Source: Geopseudomonas aromaticivorans (GTDB lineage: Bacteria > Pseudomonadota > Gammaproteobacteria > Pseudomonadales > Pseudomonadaceae). From it: DNA of 64,000 nucleotides. Position numbers and translations under genes: made by a program. Where the stretch lies: the NCBI RefSeq assembly GCF_019097855.1, contig NZ_JAHRGL010000001.1, positions 124,001 to 188,000 on the forward strand, read 5' to 3'. The notes under the pieces were generated by a model that searched no databases, was not told where the DNA came from, and saw only the letters and a program-made list of their open reading frames with translations. Below are positions 6,838 to 18,925 of the stretch, piece after piece (positions within the stretch are counted from its first letter, which is position 1; each line of letters begins with the position of its first letter).

Positions 6838-8493
6838 GTGGAACGCGAATACATGGAATTCGACGTCGTCGTCGTCGGCGCCGGCCCCGCCGGTCTGTCC
6901 GCCGCCTGCCGACTGAAGCAGAAGGCCGCCGAAGCCGGCCAGGAGCTCAGCGTCTGCGTGGTGGAAAAAGGCTCCGAAGTCGGCGCCCACATCCTCTCCG
7001 GCGCGGTGTTCGAGCCGCGCGCGCTCAACGAACTGTTCCCCGACTGGAAGGACCTCGGTGCGCCGCTCAATACCCCGGTCAAGCGCGACGACATCTACCT
7101 GTTCAAGAATGCCGACGCCGCCACCCGGATTCCCGACTTCGCCGTGCCCAAGACCATGCACAACGAAGGCAACTACATCATCTCGCTGGGCAACCTGTGC
7201 CGCTGGCTGGCCCAGCAGGCCGAGAACCTCGGCGTCGAGATCTACCCGGGCTTCGCCGCCCAGGAAGCGCTGATCGACGACAAGGGCGTGGTGCGCGGCA
7301 TCGTCACCGGCGATCTGGGCGTCGACCACGCGGGCAACCCCAAGGACGGCCTGTACACCCCGGGCATGGAACTGCGCGCCAAATACACCCTGTTCGCCGA
7401 AGGCTGCCGCGGCCACATCGGCAAGCAGCTGATCAAGCGCTACAAGCTCGACGCCAAGGCCGACGCCCAGCACTACGGCATCGGCATCAAGGAACTGTGG
7501 GAAGTCGATCCGAGCAAGCACGAGCAGGGCCTGGTGGTGCACACCGCCGGCTGGCCGCTGAACGACGAGAATCCGGGCGGCTCCTTCCTCTACCACCTGG
7601 AGAACAATCAGGTGGTGGTCGGCCTGATCGTCGACCTGGCCTACAGCAACCCGCACCTGTCGCCCTTCGACGAGTTCCAGCGCTACAAGCACCATCCGGT
7701 GATCAAGCAGTACCTGGAAGGCGGCAAGCGCATCAGCTATGGCGCCCGCGCCATCTGCAAGGGCGGCCTCAACTCGCTGCCGAAGATGGTCTTCCCCGGC
7801 GGCGCGCTGATCGGCTGCGATCTGGGCACCCTCAACTTCGCCAAGATCAAGGGCAGCCACACCGCGATGAAGTCCGGCATGCTGGCCGCCGAGGCGATCG
7901 TCGAGGCGCTGGGCGCCGGTCGCGAGGGCGGCGACGAGCTGAACAACTACGTCAAGGCGTTCGAAAACAGCTGGCTGTACGACGAGCTGTTCTGCAGCCG
8001 CAACTTCGGTCCGGCCATCCACAAGTTCGGCGCCATCCTCGGCGGCGCGTTCAACTTCGTCGACCAGAACCTGTTCGGCGGCAAGATCCCGGTCACCCTG
8101 CACGACAACAAGCCGGACTACGCCTGCCTGAAGCCGGCTGCTGCGTGCGCGAAGATCGACTACCCCAAGCCGGACGGCAAGCTGAGCTTCGACAAGCTGT
8201 CCTCGGTGTTCCTCTCCAACACCAACCACGAGGAAGACCAGCCCTGCCACCTGAAGCTGGCCGATGCCTCGATCCCGCTGGGCAAGAACCTGCCGCTGTA
8301 CGACGAGCCGGCGCAGCGCTACTGCCCGGCCGGGGTGTACGAGATCGTTACCCAGGAAAACGGCGAGAAGAAGTTCCAGATCAACGCGCAGAACTGCGTG
8401 CACTGCAAGACCTGCGACATCAAGGACCCGGCGCAGAACATCACCTGGGTGGCCCCGGAAGGCACCGGCGGACCGAACTATCCCAACATGTAA
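6838..8493 (+). CDS. etfD: Electron transfer flavoprotein-ubiquinone oxidoreductase
   Basis: This membrane-associated flavoprotein passes electrons from reduced ETF to ubiquinone. At 551 residues it has the family length. The N-terminal FAD-binding motif is VVVVGAGPAGLSAACRLKQ, the quinone-binding/membrane segment lies mid-protein (GGALIGCDLGTLNFAKIKG), and the C-terminal 4Fe-4S ferredoxin-like region is visible as RYCPAGVYEIV followed by NAQNCVHCKTCDIKDP. The start is a GTG at 6838 with AGGAG eight bases upstream; an in-frame ATG six codons downstream is possible but lacks a site. It is divergent from etfBA, so the three ETF components share one regulatory region. Confidence 0.96.
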   Translation: MEREYMEFDVVVVGAGPAGLSAACRLKQKAAEAGQELSVCVVEKGSEVGAHILSGAVFEPRALNELFPDWKDLGAPLNTPVKRDDIYLFKNADAATRIPDFAVPKTMHNEGNYIISLGNLCRWLAQQAENLGVEIYPGFAAQEALIDDKGVVRGIVTGDLGVDHAGNPKDGLYTPGMELRAKYTLFAEGCRGHIGKQLIKRYKLDAKADAQHYGIGIKELWEVDPSKHEQGLVVHTAGWPLNDENPGGSFLYHLENNQVVVGLIVDLAYSNPHLSPFDEFQRYKHHPVIKQYLEGGKRISYGARAICKGGLNSLPKMVFPGGALIGCDLGTLNFAKIKGSHTAMKSGMLAAEAIVEALGAGREGGDELNNYVKAFENSWLYDELFCSRNFGPAIHKFGAILGGAFNFVDQNLFGGKIPVTLHDNKPDYACLKPAAACAKIDYPKPDGKLSFDKLSSVFLSNTNHEEDQPCHLKLADASIPLGKNLPLYDEPAQRYCPAGVYEIVTQENGEKKFQINAQNCVHCKTCDIKDPAQNITWVAPEGTGGPNYPNM

Positions 8494-8503
8494 CACGCGC
8501 GCC

Positions 8504-8535
8504 AGAAAGGCTCCCTCGGGAGCCTTTCTGCTTTC
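8504..8535 (+). terminator. Terminator after the ETF-quinone oxidoreductase gene
   Basis: Eleven- to twelve-bp perfect stem AGAAAGGCTCC/GGAGCCTTTCT (8504-8529) with a CTCG loop, followed by GCTTTCT. The T tract is modest. The hairpin lies between convergent genes and may serve both. Confidence 0.8.
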
Positions 8536-8546
8536 TGGAGCAGACT

Positions 8547-9116
8547 CTACTCCGGCTGCGGCGCGACCGGGAAGAACTCGCCACCGCTCCACAGCCCCAG
8601 CCAGAGCTGGCCGTCGATCTGCCGCGGTACCAGCAGCTCGACCAGCTGGTAGAACACGTTGCGGTGGATCAGTGCCTCGAGGTTGGTACGCACATGTACA
8701 TAGGGCGCCGGCTCGCCGGTCTGCGCGTCCAGCACGACCCGCAGCGGGTGCTCGCTCCCGGCCACCACTTCGTCCTCGACATTGGTGCGAAAGCGCAGCC
8801 GCTGCGCCTCTCCTGCGCCTTCCACCTCGACCTCGACTGCCACGAAGGGCACGTCATCGACGCGGATGCCGACCTTCTCAACCGGCGTAACCAGAAAGTA
8901 GTCGTCGCCATCGCGACGCAGGATGGTGGAGAACAGCCGCACCATCGGCTTGCGCCCGATCGGCGTGCCCATGTAGAACCAGCTGCCGTCGCGGGCAATG
9001 CGCATGTCGATATCGCCACAGAAGGGCGGATTCCACAGATGCACCGGGGGCAGACCTTTGCCCGGCGTCACCGGAATTTGCTGCAGCAGGTCGCCCGCCT
9101 TGTCCGATTGGTTCAT
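8547..9116 (-). CDS. DUF1285 domain-containing protein
   Basis: A cytosolic protein of 189 residues in the DUF1285 family, recognised from [32 protein letters not shown], followed by the strand-rich region [27 protein letters not shown]. Structures in the family are known but the function is not. Two ATGs are possible, at 9122 and 9116. The downstream one has AGGGG at good spacing, so it is preferred. It converges with the etfD terminator and is divergent from the aminotransferase gene. In PAO1, as I remember it, the same gene follows the ETF oxidoreductase. Confidence 0.88.
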   Translation of the reverse strand: MNQSDKAGDLLQQIPVTPGKGLPPVHLWNPPFCGDIDMRIARDGSWFYMGTPIGRKPMVRLFSTILRRDGDDYFLVTPVEKVGIRVDDVPFVAVEVEVEGAGEAQRLRFRTNVEDEVVAGSEHPLRVVLDAQTGEPAPYVHVRTNLEALIHRNVFYQLVELLVPRQIDGQLWLGLWSGGEFFPVAPQPE

Positions 9117-9266
9117 TGTCATCCCCTGTGAAGTTTCCGCTGGCGCGCTTGCGCTTATTATTTACCCGGCAACCGAATACGTCATTCCTGGACAAACGGC
9201 AATGCCGCCCGAACGCGGCCAGCTTGCTAGCCCATCCCGCCCCACCCGCTTTGCACGGAGCCCGAC

Positions 9267-10394
9267 ATGACTGCATGGCACGACGAATTCCCCCAGGAGC
9301 CTGGCCTGCGCTACCTCAATCACGCCGCCGTCGCCCCCTGGCCACGCCGCGCCAGCCAGGCGGTGAGCGCCTTTGCCGAGCAGAACATGCGCGTCGGCGC
9401 CCGCGACTACCCCCAATGGCTGCAGCTTGAGCAGCGCCTGCGCACCCGCCTGACCCGCCTGCTCAACGCCCCGTCCAGCGCCGACGTGGCGCTGGTGAAG
9501 AACACCTCGGAAGCGCTGTCGTTCGTCGCCTTCGGCCTCGACTGGCGCGCCGGCGACCAGGTGGTGATCAGCAACCAGGAATTCCCCTCCAACCGCGTGG
9601 TGTGGGAGGCGCTGCGCCCGCAGGGCGTGGAGGTGATCGAGGTGAGCCTGGCCGGCGCCGATCCCGAGGCCGCCCTGCTCCAAGCCTGCACGCCGCGCAC
9701 CCGCCTGCTGGCCATCAGCGCGGTGCAGTACGCCAGCGGCCTGCGCCTGGACATGGCGCGCCTCGGTGCCGGCTGCCAGCAGCGCGGGGTGCTGCTGTGC
9801 ATCGACGCCATCCAGCAGCTGGGTGCCCAGCCGTTCGATGTGCAGGCCAGCCAGTGCGCCTTTGCCATGGCCGACGGCCACAAGTGGATGCTCGGCGCGG
9901 AGGGGCTCGGGGTGTTCTACTGCCGTAGCGACCTGCGCGAGCAGCTGAAGCTGCACGAATACGGCTGGCATATGCTGGAAGATGCCGGCAACTACGACCG
10001 GCGCGACTGGCAGCCGGCCAAGAGCGCACGGCGCTTCGAGTGCGGCAGCCCGAACATGCTCGGCGCGGTGGCCCTGGAGGCCAGCCTGGCGCTGCTCGAG
10101 GACGTCGGCCTGGCGCAAGTGGCCAGCCTGATCGAGGCGCGCATCGCCCGGCTGCATGCGGGGATCGCCGCCCTGCCCGGCGCCAGCCTGCTGAGTCCGC
10201 CGGAACCGGAGCGCCGCGCCGGGATTCTCACCTTCAGCCTGGCCGGCTGGGAGCATCCGCGGCTGTTCGAGACCCTGAAACAGCAGCAGGTGGTATGCGC
10301 CCAGCGCGGCGGCGGCATCCGCCTGTCGCCGCACTTCTATACGCCGGAGCCGGTGATCGAGGAAACCCTGGAACTGCTGCGGCGACTGCGCTGA
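9267..10394 (+). CDS. Class V aminotransferase (PLP-dependent, cysteine desulfurase-like fold)
   Basis: A fold-type I PLP enzyme of 375 residues. Recognisable motifs are GLRYLNHAAVAPWPRRA at the N-terminus, LVKNTSEALSFVAFGL, the aspartate strand VLLCIDAIQQLGAQPFD and the PLP-lysine motif MADGHKWMLGAEGLGVFYC. The C-terminus has RGGGIRLSPHFYTPEPVIEE. The mobile catalytic Cys of true cysteine desulfurases is not evident, so the substrate is unknown; selenocysteine lyase/isopenicillin epimerase-like proteins are the nearest type. The ATG at 9267 has a CGGAG site. It stands alone between the divergent DUF1285 gene and the small RNA locus. Confidence 0.85.
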   Translation: MTAWHDEFPQEPGLRYLNHAAVAPWPRRASQAVSAFAEQNMRVGARDYPQWLQLEQRLRTRLTRLLNAPSSADVALVKNTSEALSFVAFGLDWRAGDQVVISNQEFPSNRVVWEALRPQGVEVIEVSLAGADPEAALLQACTPRTRLLAISAVQYASGLRLDMARLGAGCQQRGVLLCIDAIQQLGAQPFDVQASQCAFAMADGHKWMLGAEGLGVFYCRSDLREQLKLHEYGWHMLEDAGNYDRRDWQPAKSARRFECGSPNMLGAVALEASLALLEDVGLAQVASLIEARIARLHAGIAALPGASLLSPPEPERRAGILTFSLAGWEHPRLFETLKQQQVVCAQRGGGIRLSPHFYTPEPVIEETLELLRRLR

Positions 10395-10399
10395 GGGCG

Positions 10400-10437
10400 A
10401 GCCGCCGGGATGAATCCAGCCAACCGGGCGGCTTTGC
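10400..10437 (+). terminator. Possible weak terminator after the aminotransferase gene
   Basis: A 7-bp stem AGCCGCC (10400-10406) with GGCGGCT (10427-10433) is followed by only two further Ts before GCACT. Position just after the stop supports a terminator; the short T tract weakens it. Confidence 0.4.
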
Positions 10438-10529
10438 ACTCAACAGCTGCGGAACTATTTCAAATCCGTACTAAAACAGAGGGGATCCTGCCGGCAAAGC
10501 AGCGGATGCTGGTCAATAATGCTTACTAC

Positions 10530-10643
10530 TGATGTACGGCACTTCCCCCAGTGTCCATCAGGCGGAACGGTGAGGAAGGCTTGTTCCGGTTTCACTCCTA
10601 ATGGTCTTGGCCCGGATTCCCCCCCAGAGTCCGGGTTTTTTTT
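10530..10643 (+). ncRNA. rgsA: Candidate small regulatory RNA RgsA (P16)
   Basis: The 263-base gap between the aminotransferase gene and tatD has no plausible reading frame but ends in a strong Rho-independent terminator on the plus strand. The segment includes a hairpin CGGAAC/GTTCCG (10563-10568 with 10583-10588) and a single-stranded-looking CACTCCTAATGG that is anti-Shine-Dalgarno in character. From memory, P. aeruginosa carries the RpoS-dependent, Hfq-binding RNA RgsA at this place, just upstream of tatD. The 5' end is uncertain. TACTACT at 10524-10530 could be an RpoS-type -10, which would start the RNA a few bases downstream and give about 110 nt, close to the recalled size. Identity rests on position, orientation and structure, not on an alignment. 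Confidence 0.72.
10611..10643 (+). terminator. Rho-independent terminator of the RgsA-like RNA
   Basis: Stem CCCGGA (10611-10616) and TCCGGG (10630-10635) with a C-rich loop, followed by eight Ts (10636-10643). Confidence 0.9.
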
Positions 10644-10656
10644 GTCTGCGCGCGGC

Positions 10657-11433
10657 TCAGACCGCCAGGGGAAACAAGCGCTGAAAGTTGGCCGTGGTCT
10701 GCTCGGCCAGGGTCTCGAAGGCCACGCCGCGCAGCCCGGCGAGGAACTCGGCGACGTCGCGCACATACTCCGGCAGGTTCGGCTTGCCACGGTGGGGCAC
10801 CGGCGCCAGATAGGGCGCATCGGTTTCCACCAGCAGACGGTCGGCGGGGATGCGCCGCGCCACCTCGCGCAGGGCCTCGGCATTGCGGAAGGTGACGATG
10901 CCGGACAGGGAGATGTAGTAACCCAGGTCCAGCGCCGCCTTGGCCATCTCCCAGTCCTCGGTGAAGCAGTGCAGCACGCCGGCCTGTGGCAGGTCGGCCG
11001 CGCGCAGCATGTCCAGGGTGTCCTGGCGCGCTTCGCGGGTATGCACGATCACCGGCTTGCCGGTCTGCTGCGCCGCCTCGAGGTGCAGGCGGAAACTGGC
11101 CTGTTGCAACGTGGCCGCTTCCGGCTGGTAGTGGTAGTCCAGACCGGTTTCGCCGATGGCCACCACCCGCGGATGGTCCAGCTCGTGGAGCAGCCAGTCG
11201 AGTGCCGGCTCGGCACCGGGCTCAAGATCCAGCGGGTGCACACCAATCGAGCAATACACGTCAGCGTGGCTTGCCGCCAGCCGGCGCACCGCCGCGGCGT
11301 TGTCCGCACTGATGCCGATGCACAGGAAGCGGCCGACGCCGCGGGCACGTGCCGCCGCCAGCGCGGCGTCGAGCGAACCGCCGTGGGCCGCGAGGTCCAA
11401 GCGATCGAGATGGCAATGGGAGTCTACGAGCAT
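10657..11433 (-). CDS. tatD: TatD family metal-dependent hydrolase (DNase)
   Basis: TatD-type TIM-barrel phosphohydrolases cleave DNA and have been linked to DNA repair. The metal-binding motif MLVDSHCHLDRL opens the protein; further ligands are in AIGETGLDYHY (Glu), VIVHTREA (His), GVLHCFTED (His) and LLVETDAPYLAPVPHRGK (Asp). Length 258 residues is normal. The frame is open 49 codons upstream through pilZ, but the family N-terminus places the start at ATG 11433, two bases after the pilZ stop. It is the last gene of the minus-strand mltG-tmk-holB-pilZ-tatD cluster. Confidence 0.95.
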   Translation of the reverse strand: MLVDSHCHLDRLDLAAHGGSLDAALAAARARGVGRFLCIGISADNAAAVRRLAASHADVYCSIGVHPLDLEPGAEPALDWLLHELDHPRVVAIGETGLDYHYQPEAATLQQASFRLHLEAAQQTGKPVIVHTREARQDTLDMLRAADLPQAGVLHCFTEDWEMAKAALDLGYYISLSGIVTFRNAEALREVARRIPADRLLVETDAPYLAPVPHRGKPNLPEYVRDVAEFLAGLRGVAFETLAEQTTANFQRLFPLAV

Positions 11434-11435
11434 CG

Positions 11436-11789
11436 TCACATCGTCAGGGTCGGCCGCTCGGACTTGAGCGCACCGGCCAGGTAGGTTTCGATCTTGTTGC
11501 GGGTGGTGTGGTCGCCGTCGTTGAGCTGTACGCCAACCCCGGCCACGCGGTTGCTCTGCGCGCCCTTGGGGGTGACCCACACCACCTTGCCGGCAACCGG
11601 GATCTTTTCCGGCTCGTCCATCAGGCTCAGCAACATGAAGACCTCGTCACCCAGGCGATACGTCTTGTTGGTGGAAATGAACAGGCCGCCGTTGCGCACG
11701 AAGGGCATGTAGGCCGCATACAGCTGGGCCTTGTCCTTCAGGGTAAGAGACAGGATGGCGTTACGTCCGCCAATGGGAGGCATGCTCAT
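11436..11789 (-). CDS. pilZ: Type IV pilus biogenesis protein PilZ
   Basis: PilZ is the founding member of the PilZ family and is needed for type IV pilus assembly, acting with PilB and the regulator FimX. The 117-residue protein has the conserved YAAYMPFVRNGGLFISTNKTY, IPVAGKVVWVTPKGAQ and GVGVQLNDGD segments. As in other true PilZ proteins, the RxxxR and DxSxxG residues that bind cyclic-di-GMP in the wider family are absent, so it should not bind the nucleotide itself. ATG 11789 is chosen; a second ATG lies two codons further in. It sits between holB and tatD, the usual pseudomonad position. Confidence 0.95.
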   Translation of the reverse strand: MSMPPIGGRNAILSLTLKDKAQLYAAYMPFVRNGGLFISTNKTYRLGDEVFMLLSLMDEPEKIPVAGKVVWVTPKGAQSNRVAGVGVQLNDGDHTTRNKIETYLAGALKSERPTLTM

Positions 11790-11822
11790 GAGGGGCTTCC
11801 AGGACTGATCCGATGGCCGATT

Positions 11823-14486
<2,664 letters not shown>

Positions 14487-14488
14487 AA

Positions 14489-15306
14489 TCAGCCATCCAC
14501 CAGGTCGCCAAGCAGACCCTGAAGTGTACGGGTCAGATTGCCCACCGGCCAGACGTGGTCTTCGAGCTCGACCACCGGCCAGATGCCGAACTGGCTGTTG
14601 CACAGGAACACTTCGTCGGCCGCCAGCAATTGCGCGCGGTCGATGTCGACCACCCGCGCCGGGATGCCGGCGAGCTCGGCACGGGCGAGGATTTCCGCGC
14701 GCATCACCCCCGCCACGCCACACCGCTCCAGCGACGGGGTCAGCAACGCGCCGCCAGCAACCAGGAACAGGTTGCTGAAGACGCCCTCGATCACCCGCCC
14801 GCTGCGGTCGAGCATCAGCCCCTCGGCACAGGCCGGATCCTGCCATTCGGCGCGGGCCAGCACCTGCTCGAGGCGGTTGAGGTGTTTGAGCCCGGCCAGC
14901 AGCGGCTGTTCGGCCAGGCGGGTGGCGCAGGGATGCAGACGGACGCCGTGCAGACGATGCGCCGGCGGATAGGCCGGCGGCGGCGTGCCACTGAGGATGC
15001 GCCGGCAGCGGGCAGCCGCCGGCGGTGCGTAACCGCGCTGGCCGTCGCCGCGGGTGACGATCAGCTTGGCCACGCCATGCCCGAGCTCAGCGGCAAAGGC
15101 CAGCAGCTCGGCGCGCACCGGCGCCAGATCCAGCGGCAGCAACAGGCGCCGGGCGCCTTCGCCCAGGCGCTGCAGATGGCGCTCGAGCAGGGCAATCTGC
15201 CCCTGCCGTACGGCGATGGTCTCGAACAGACCATCGCCGTAGGCCAGACCACGGTCGGTCACCGGCAGCAGATCCGCCGGCCGGCCGTCGATCCACACCA
15301 GCGCCA

Positions 15307-15307
<1 letters not shown>
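14489..15307 (-). CDS. pabC: Aminodeoxychorismate lyase
   Basis: PabC releases pyruvate from 4-amino-4-deoxychorismate to give p-aminobenzoate for folate synthesis. It is a fold-type IV PLP enzyme of 272 residues. Visible are DRGLAYGDGLFETIAV, the PLP-lysine region LLAGLKHLNRLEQVLA, EGLMLDRSGRVIEGVFSNLF and AGVMRAEILA. The ATG shares one base with the fabF stop (TGATG). The gene sits between the fatty-acid and mltG genes, as in other gammaproteobacteria. Confidence 0.95.
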
Positions 15308-16551
<1,244 letters not shown>

Positions 16552-16631
16552 AGCGCTCTCCTCTTGTTGATCCACTACAGCAGGGAAAGCCATGGTACCG
16601 ACTTACCACCACGACTTCCTTGAACACAAAG

Positions 16632-16661
16632 AAAAACCGCACGCCTTTAAGGGACGTGCGG
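16632..16661 (-). terminator. Terminator between acpP and fabF
   Basis: Stem CCGCACG (16637-16643) and CGTGCGG (16655-16661) flanked by AAAAA and TTTTT; on the minus strand the hairpin is followed by a T run. It should end most acpP transcripts and let a minority continue into fabF. Confidence 0.88.
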
Positions 16662-16689
16662 CTTTTTACCGGCCGGAACCGACGATTAC

Positions 16690-16929
16690 TTATTGCTGAC
16701 CGTGAGCATTAATGTAATCGATGGCTTCCTGAACGGTGGTGATCTTCTCGGCCTGTTCGTCCGGGATTTCGGTCTCGAATTCTTCTTCGAGAGCCATAAC
16801 CAGCTCGACGGTATCCAGGGAGTCGGCGCCCAGGTCTTCAACGAAGGAAGCGCTGTTGGTCACTTCGTCTTCTTTAACGCCAAGCTGCTCGGCAACGATC
16901 TTCTTGACGCGTTCTTCGATGGTGCTCAT
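16690..16929 (-). CDS. acpP: Acyl carrier protein
   Basis: AcpP carries growing acyl chains on a phosphopantetheine arm. The 79-residue acidic protein has the attachment serine in [19 protein letters not shown] and the family start [18 protein letters not shown]. The ribosome-binding site AGGAGTGAG precedes ATG 16929. A separate promoter upstream and a terminator downstream allow the high, independent expression this protein needs. The leader over the ribosome-binding site is almost perfectly complementary to the RgsA-like RNA encoded at about 10.6 kb (see findings). Confidence 0.99.
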   Translation of the reverse strand: MSTIEERVKKIVAEQLGVKEDEVTNSASFVEDLGADSLDTVELVMALEEEFETEIPDEQAEKITTVQEAIDYINAHGQQ

Positions 16930-16978
16930 AACTAGTTCTCACTCCTATGGAGAATTCCATGTAGCTGGTGGTCGATAG

Positions 16979-17006
16979 TGTATAGAAAGGGTTTTCAGCT
17001 TTTCAA
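16979..17006 (-). promoter_or_regulatory. Sigma-70 promoter of acpP
   Basis: On the minus strand TTGAAA (17001-17006) and TATACA (16979-16984) are separated by 16 bases, placing transcription start about 43 bases before the acpP ATG. The acpP-fabG gap (193 bases) holds nothing else obvious. Confidence 0.75.
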
Positions 17007-17122
17007 GCAAAACCCTTGCCGCCCTGCCGAACTGTCCGGCTCGGCCACCGACCGCCCGGCTGCATGTGGACACGTATTCTAGACAGCAATGATGACGGCC
17101 AGCCAATGCCGGCCATCGCTTT

Positions 17123-17863
17123 TTACATGTACATGCCGCCATTGACCGGAATTGTGGCACCGGTCACATAGGCACCACCGTCACCGGCGAGGAAGGCCAC
17201 GACACTGGCGATTTCCTCGGCCTGGCCCAGGCGACCGAGCGGAATCTGGGTCAGCAGCGCGTCGCGATTGGCCGCCGGCAGCTCGCGGGTCATGTCGGTG
17301 TCAATGAAGCCCGGCGCCACCGCGTTGACGGTGATACCGCGGGACCCCACTTCGCGCGCCAGGGCGCGGCTGAAACCTTCGACGCCGGCCTTGGCCGCCG
17401 CATAGTTGGCCTGTCCGGCGTTGCCCATGGAGCCGACCACCGAACTGATGTTGATGATGCGGCCCCAGCGCGCCTTGGTCATGCCGCGCAGCACCGCCTT
17501 GGACAGGCGGTAGATGCTGGTCAGGTTGGTGTTGATGACGTCGTGCCACTCGTCGTCCTTCATCCGCAGCATCAGGTTGTCGCGGGTGATGCCGGCGTTG
17601 TTCACCAGGATCGCGGGCTGGCCGAGGTGCTGCTGGATGTGTTCCAGGGTCTGGGCTACCGACTCGTCGCTGGACACGTCGAGAACCAGACCGGCACCTT
17701 CGATGCCGTTGCTCTTCAGGGTTTCGGCGATGCGCTCGGCACCGGCCGCACTGGTGGCGGTACCGATGACGATGGCGCCCTGCCGGCCCAGCTCCAGGGC
17801 AATGGCCTGGCCGATACCGCGGGTTGCACCGGTGACCAGAGCCACCTTACCTTGCAGACTCAT
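17123..17863 (-). CDS. fabG: 3-oxoacyl-ACP reductase
   Basis: FabG reduces 3-oxoacyl-ACP with NADPH in fatty-acid elongation. It is a short-chain dehydrogenase of 246 residues: nucleotide motif VALVTGATRGIGQAIA, ILVNNAGITRDNLMLRMKDD, and the Ser-Tyr-Lys triad in INISSVVGSMGNAGQANYAAAKAGVEG, ending YVTGATIPVNGGMYM. The start is ATG 17863, at MSLQGKVALVTG, with GGAG upstream; the 16 upstream codons are discarded. It follows fabD by 19 bases. Confidence 0.98.
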   Translation of the reverse strand: MSLQGKVALVTGATRGIGQAIALELGRQGAIVIGTATSAAGAERIAETLKSNGIEGAGLVLDVSSDESVAQTLEHIQQHLGQPAILVNNAGITRDNLMLRMKDDEWHDVINTNLTSIYRLSKAVLRGMTKARWGRIINISSVVGSMGNAGQANYAAAKAGVEGFSRALAREVGSRGITVNAVAPGFIDTDMTRELPAANRDALLTQIPLGRLGQAEEIASVVAFLAGDGGAYVTGATIPVNGGMYM

Positions 17864-17882
17864 GGGTGATTTCTCCTGATGT

Positions 17883-18821
17883 TCAGGCCAGGGCCGCACG
17901 GGTGGCGGCAAAGGCTTCCGGGGTATCCAGATTGTGGGTATTGACGCCCTTGGCGCAGCGCTTGTTCAGACCGGACAGCACCTTGCCCGGGCCACACTCG
18001 ACCAGCTCGGTGACGCCGCGCTCGGCCAGCAGCACCACCGACTCGACCCAGCGCACCGGACTGTACAGCTGCGCCAGCAGGTCCTGCTTGAGCGCAGCCA
18101 GTTCGGCCGGCACCTGGGCGCTGGTGTTCTGCACGATGGCGATCTGCGGCAGCTGCCAGGCGATGGCCTCCACCGCCGCGGCGAACTTTTCCGCCGCCGG
18201 ACGCATCAGTGCGCAGTGCGACGGCACGCTCACCGGCAGCGCCATGGCGCGCTTGGCGCCCTTGGCCTTGCACGCCTCGATGGCCCGCTCGACCGCAGCC
18301 GCGGCACCGGCGATCACCACCTGGCCCGGCGCGTTGAAGTTGACCGCACTGACCACGTCGCCTTGCGCCGCTTCGGCGCAGGCCGCACGCACGGCGTCGT
18401 CGTCCAGACCGAGGATCGCCGCCATGCCACCATGCCCGGCCGGCACTGCCTGCTGCATCAGCTGGCCACGCAGCTCGACCAGCTTGACCGCCTCGGCGAA
18501 CGGCAGACAGCCGGCCGCCACCAGCGCCGAGTACTCGCCCAGGCTGTGCCCGGCGACGAAGGCCGGCTGCGCGCCGCCTTCGGCCAGCCACAGACGCCAC
18601 AGCGCGATGGAGGCGGCGAGGATGGCCGGCTGGGTCTTGTCGGTCTGGTTGAGCTGCTCGGCCGGCCCGGCCTGGGTCAGCGCCCAGAGATCATAGCCCA
18701 GAGCCGCAGAGGCTTCGGCGAAGGTTTCACGAATCGAGGCGTGCTGCGCGCCCAGCTCGGCCAGCATGCCGACTGCCTGGGAGCCCTGGCCGGGAAAAAC
18801 GAAAGCGAGGGAGGAAGACAT
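17883..18821 (-). CDS. fabD: Malonyl-CoA:ACP transacylase
   Basis: FabD loads malonyl groups onto ACP. The 312-residue protein has the FVFPGQGSQAVGML start, the active-site serine in AGHSLGEYSALVAAG (about residue 92), LRGQLMQQAVPAG with its Arg, and the catalytic His in VSVPSHCALMRPA (about 201). ATG 18821 has AAGGAA upstream and replaces a longer open frame. It lies 104 bases after plsX in the same direction. Confidence 0.97.
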   Translation of the reverse strand: MSSSLAFVFPGQGSQAVGMLAELGAQHASIRETFAEASAALGYDLWALTQAGPAEQLNQTDKTQPAILAASIALWRLWLAEGGAQPAFVAGHSLGEYSALVAAGCLPFAEAVKLVELRGQLMQQAVPAGHGGMAAILGLDDDAVRAACAEAAQGDVVSAVNFNAPGQVVIAGAAAAVERAIEACKAKGAKRAMALPVSVPSHCALMRPAAEKFAAAVEAIAWQLPQIAIVQNTSAQVPAELAALKQDLLAQLYSPVRWVESVVLLAERGVTELVECGPGKVLSGLNKRCAKGVNTHNLDTPEAFAATRAALA

Positions 18822-18925
18822 GGAAGCAAGTTCCTTGGGTACTTGTTCGTCAGGAAGGCTGCGGCGCATCGCGTCGCAACAGACTGACAGTTGGATGGCC
18901 GGCACCGCACATCGGTCACAGGCCG

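Noticed and set aside
6823-8592. 589-codon open frame antisense to the ETF-quinone oxidoreductase gene
   Set aside because: Shadow of a well-supported gene; it also runs through that gene's terminator.
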